Source of the DNA: Phytohabitans suffuscus
GTDB taxonomy: Bacteria; Actinomycetota; Actinomycetes; Mycobacteriales; Micromonosporaceae
Length of the DNA stretch: 64,000 bases
Assembly: GCF_011764565.1 (NCBI RefSeq)
Contig: NZ_AP022871.1
Location: 496,001-560,000 of the forward strand
Direction of reading: 5' to 3'
Positions 61,604 through 64,000 of this stretch are shown here, in pieces (the first letter of the stretch is position 1; each line of letters opens with the position of its first letter). Position numbers and translations under genes: made by a program. Under the pieces are notes generated by a model, which was given only the letters and a program-made list of their open reading frames with translations, was not told the origin of the DNA and made no database searches.

Positions 61604-63134
61604 TCCTTCAGCGAGTCGGCGTTGAAGCGCATCATCCGCACGTACGTGTCGACGTCCTTGTCGAACGCGTCGCCGTAAATGGAGCACACCCGCACACCCT
61701 GCTCCCTGGCCAGCTCGACCAAAGTGGACGAACGGGCCCGCAGGTTCGGCTCCAAGAAAACGGCCCGCACACGCAGGTTGCGGATCGTCTCGGTCAGTTT
61801 GACCCGGTCGGCCAGGCTCGGCTCCGTCGCCGGGTTCGGCGTCACGAACCCGGCCACCGCGATGCCGTACGCGTGCGCCAGGTAGCCGAACGCGTCGTGC
61901 GTGGTCACCAGATACCGGTTCGCCGGCGCGATCGACCCGATCGTCTCGGCGACGTAGGCGTCCAACATGGACAGCTCGGCCAGGTAGGTGTCCGTGTTCC
62001 GCCGGTACTCCACCGTGCCGGCCGGGTCGACCCCGATCAGCGTGTCCCGGATCAGCTCCACGTAGGACTGCGCGTTGCCCACGTCCTGCCACAGGTGCGG
62101 GTCGATCTCGCCGTGCACGTGCCGGCCCAGCACCGCCTGCGGCAGCTGGTACACCTTGTCGCCCGGCCGGCCCAGGAACCGGTACCCCTGACCGGACGGC
62201 ACCTGCTTGAGCGCCTTGTTCGGCACCTCGATCACCGTGCTGGCCGGGTCGTACACCTCCTGGCGCACCTCACCGCCACCGTGCGGATCGGCGTACAGGT
62301 ACAGCCGCCGCTCGTCCACGTCGACCGCGATGTCGGCATGCCCCGCGCCGAGCACCGTCCCACCCACCGCGTGCGGGTCCACCCCACCGCGAACGTGAAC
62401 GTCTGCCGCCCCAGCTCCACCGGCTTCGCACCCTGGGCCACGGCGAGCCTGGCCTCCATCGTCAGCCGGTACACACCCGGCGCGGTGAACGCCCAACTCA
62501 TGTGCGTGTGCGCGTCCGGCGGCAGCACCGCCGTGTCGTCCCGGTAGCCGTCGGCGGCGTCGAAACCGTCCGTCGAGTTGACATAGAAGTCCGGCCCGCC
62601 GAACGACTCCGTCAGGTACGCCACCAGCTCACCCGGGCCGGAGACCTCCACCGCGGACAGCAGCACGTCCGAGGCCCGGCTGGCCCCGTACTCCCGGCCG
62701 GTCCCCCGCACCCGCATGCCCAGCCAGATAGTGTCCAGCGAGGCGTCCTCGACCAGCGGGATGATCTCCGCGGCGTACTTGGCCGCACCCTCGGCCAGCG
62801 ACACGTTGGGCACACCGTCGCGCAGGTTCGCGTCGAGCGCCTTGATCACGTTCTGCGCCTCCAGCAGCAGGTAGTTGCTGAAGGCGACGTCCGCGTAGAC
62901 CACGTTGCGCACATCCCGCAGCGTCGGCTCGTACACGTGCGCGTCCGCGCTGTCCGGCACGATCGAGTCGACCACCACCCGCTCACCGCCGACGTTGCGC
63001 ACCAGGTCCGCCAGGATCCCGGTCGTGGTCACCACCTGGACCCGCCCATCGGAGTCACTCAACGCGACCGGCGCCGTACACCCGGACAGGGTCAACGCCA
63101 CCGCGACGCCCGCAGCCAACCACCGCACCCTCAT
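61591..63134 (-). CDS. Zinc-binding lipoprotein with inserted surface-repeat domain (frameshift at 62382-62385)
   Basis: From the ATG at 63134, after GGGAGGGG; lipoprotein signal ending LSGC. A ZnuA half (VVTTTGILADLVRNVGGERV, then DAHVYEPTLRDVRNVVYAD) leads into a repeat domain with DAHTHMSWAFTAPGVYRLTM and AGHADIAVDVD. After it the ZnuA half resumes: HVHGEIDPHLWQDVGNAQSY, then LVTTHDAFGYLAHAYG and VFLEPNLRARSS. The metal ligands (three His, one acidic) are all present. The frame breaks after TFAVG at a four-base C run on the plus strand; one more base repairs it. TIGR03772 type. Confidence 0.9.
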
Positions 63135-63186
63135 CCGCCGGTCCCCTCCCCACGCGGCCAACCGATCCACACCGCACACTATCAGC

Positions 63187-63205
63187 AATGAAAACGGTTT
63201 TCGAT
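63187..63205 (-). promoter_or_regulatory. Zur-type box
   Basis: AATGAAAACGGTTTTCGAT contains the perfect palindrome GAAAAC-G-GTTTTC. It lies 53 bases before the zinc-binding lipoprotein gene and controls the transporter operon. Confidence 0.8.
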
Positions 63206-63237
63206 AGCGGAGTCAGCGACGCGGCGGGCAATCCGGA

Positions 63238-63272
63238 ATCAAGAAGCTTCGAGCTGCCACGACGTCCGCGGT
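63238..63272. repeat. 35-bp copy of the dispersed repeat
   Basis: It matches 44286-44320 at 34 of 35 positions (ATCAAGAAGCTTCGAGCTGC then the CACGACGTCCGCGGT end). It sits between the zinc operon promoter and the next gene. Confidence 0.8.
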
Positions 63273-63408
63273 AGTGCCTTCGGGCGCCGCAGCGGCCGAG
63301 GGCCTCGCGTCGGCCGTCCGGACGACCCTCGAATCAACATCAGGTACCCGTCTTTGTGATCTAGGGGCATTTCTCCTTGACGCCTCCGAGCAGCATTCGC
63401 CAGGATGC

Positions 63409-63427
63409 TCAGGTAAGCCTTACCTAA
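63409..63427 (+). promoter_or_regulatory. IdeR/DtxR-type iron box
   Basis: TCAGGTAAGCCTTACCTAA; on the other strand it matches 16 of 19 IdeR consensus positions. It lies 37 bases before the binding-lipoprotein gene start. Confidence 0.75.
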
Positions 63428-63463
63428 CCTGCTGCACTGAGGTCCTACTGAGGTGGTTGGCCC

Positions 63464-64000
63464 GTGGATGACTCGGCGACGTCGCGAGGGCGGAGCTTCC
63501 TGGCCGTGCGCGCCGGCGGGGTGCTGGTCTCCCTTGTGCTGGCGGCGTCCTGCACGGCCACCGGTTCCCCGACCGCCTCGGACCCCTCGGCCGGTGGGCG
63601 GCCGCAGTGCGTGGGGCCGGCGACGGCCTCGTCACAGCCCAGCGTCGAGGTGATCGCGACCGGTCCCACGCCGCGACTTCCGGTGACCTACACCGACATC
63701 ACCGGAAAGCCCGTGACGATCACCGATGCCAGCCGGATCCTGGCACTCGACACCTACGGCACGCTGGCGACGACGGTTTACGCCCTCGGGCTGGGAGATC
63801 GGCTCGTCGGGCGGGACGTGTCGACCGGAATCCCCGAGCTGCGGCACCTGCCGCTGGTGACCCACAACGGCCACGATCTCAACGGCGAGGCCATCCTGAA
63901 CCTGCGCCCGTCGGTGATCCTGACCGACTACAGCATCGGCCCGCTGGAGGTGCAGCTACAGCTGCGGGACTCCGGGATACCCGTGGTCATCATGAGCGAC
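63464..64000 (+). CDS. FecB/HmuT-type iron-siderophore or heme binding lipoprotein, 5' part
   Basis: It is open from a GTG at 63464 to the window end: 179 residues visible. The signal segment VRAGGVLVSLVLAASC ends in a lipobox. Then VTYTDITGKPVTITDASRIL, TLATTVYALGLGDRLVGRDV and LNLRPSVILTDYSIGP are the first lobe of the periplasmic-binding-protein family used for heme and siderophores. The frame differs from the longer overlapping open frame, but only this one shows family motifs. The IdeR box upstream supports iron control. The second lobe is outside the window. Confidence 0.88.
   Translation, partial: MDDSATSRGRSFLAVRAGGVLVSLVLAASCTATGSPTASDPSAGGRPQCVGPATASSQPSVEVIATGPTPRLPVTYTDITGKPVTITDASRILALDTYGTLATTVYALGLGDRLVGRDVSTGIPELRHLPLVTHNGHDLNGEAILNLRPSVILTDYSIGPLEVQLQLRDSGIPVVIMSD

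Noticed and set aside
1..64000. CRISPR array, rRNA operon, or large biosynthetic cluster
   Set aside because: No regularly spaced direct repeats with unique spacers, no rRNA sequence and no polyketide or peptide synthetase domains seen.

Overview
The window is very GC-rich actinobacterial DNA. The gene content fits the order Micromonosporales (inferred from family content; no marker gene settles the species): DUF3159, a MoxR-DUF58-transglutaminase operon, IdeR boxes, Zur boxes and anchored-repeat zinc transporters. There is one tRNA gene, tRNA-Leu(GAG), and no rRNA or CRISPR array.

Layout. 1-9 kb: the 5' part of a secreted PA14-domain gene, a broken sulfotransferase, an SDR/TetR divergent pair with three operators, small housekeeping genes (YiaA-like, DUF456, NUDIX, DUF3159), and two long gene-free stretches full of a dispersed repeat with 48-bp nested palindromes. 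8.8-18.2 kb: a left-reading operon for a secreted FN3 protein, MoxR ATPase, DUF58 protein and TgpA-type membrane transglutaminase, then a TPR-like/FN3 membrane protein and a RidA protein. 18.4-26.2 kb: an island beside tRNA-Leu, headed by a serine recombinase and filled with orphan genes (DUF6615, a HEPN-like protein, a lone integrase arm domain). 26.8-37.2 kb: an IS630 element, then a decayed zone of truncated or internally deleted genes (GNAT, DUF2306, alcohol dehydrogenase, MFS, MMPL, hydrolase, IS256 scraps) in which two TetR genes and their operators look intact. 37.4-43.9 kb: a BlaI/M56 pair, an IdeR-boxed iron ABC transporter operon and an AraC regulator. 44.8-47.6 kb: a secreted Hint-domain toxin with a probable immunity gene, a group II intron remnant and a deleted G3E GTPase. 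47.7-63.2 kb: a zinc-starvation locus. 63.4-64 kb: the start of an iron/heme-type binding lipoprotein behind another IdeR box.

The zinc locus is the main discovery candidate. Six Zur-type boxes sit before transcription units encoding two Zur/Fur paralogues, two G3E-family proteins without a P-loop, a ZnuABC-type transporter whose binding protein carries a built-in surface-repeat domain, and four further secreted or anchored repeat proteins. One unit is a LAxTG-anchored protein, a DUF916 protein and a WxL-like protein. That combination recalls the cell-surface complexes of Gram-positive Firmicutes, here apparently under zinc control. The repeat domains share a Gly-His-Val-Asp motif and a distant His-x-His-x-x-Trp motif that together look like a metal site. 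The inferred scheme is that zinc is captured at the cell wall by the repeats and WxL complex, handed to the binding protein, imported by ZnuBC, and distributed by the G3E-like proteins.

Caution on reading frames. Many genes, including conserved ones (TgpA, the zinc and iron binding proteins, the LAxTG protein), are broken by one missing base, often in a C or G run. By hand phasing nearly all simple shifts go in the same direction, which points to homopolymer undercalling in the assembly rather than true decay. The 28-37 kb zone also has internal deletions and truncations that such errors cannot explain.
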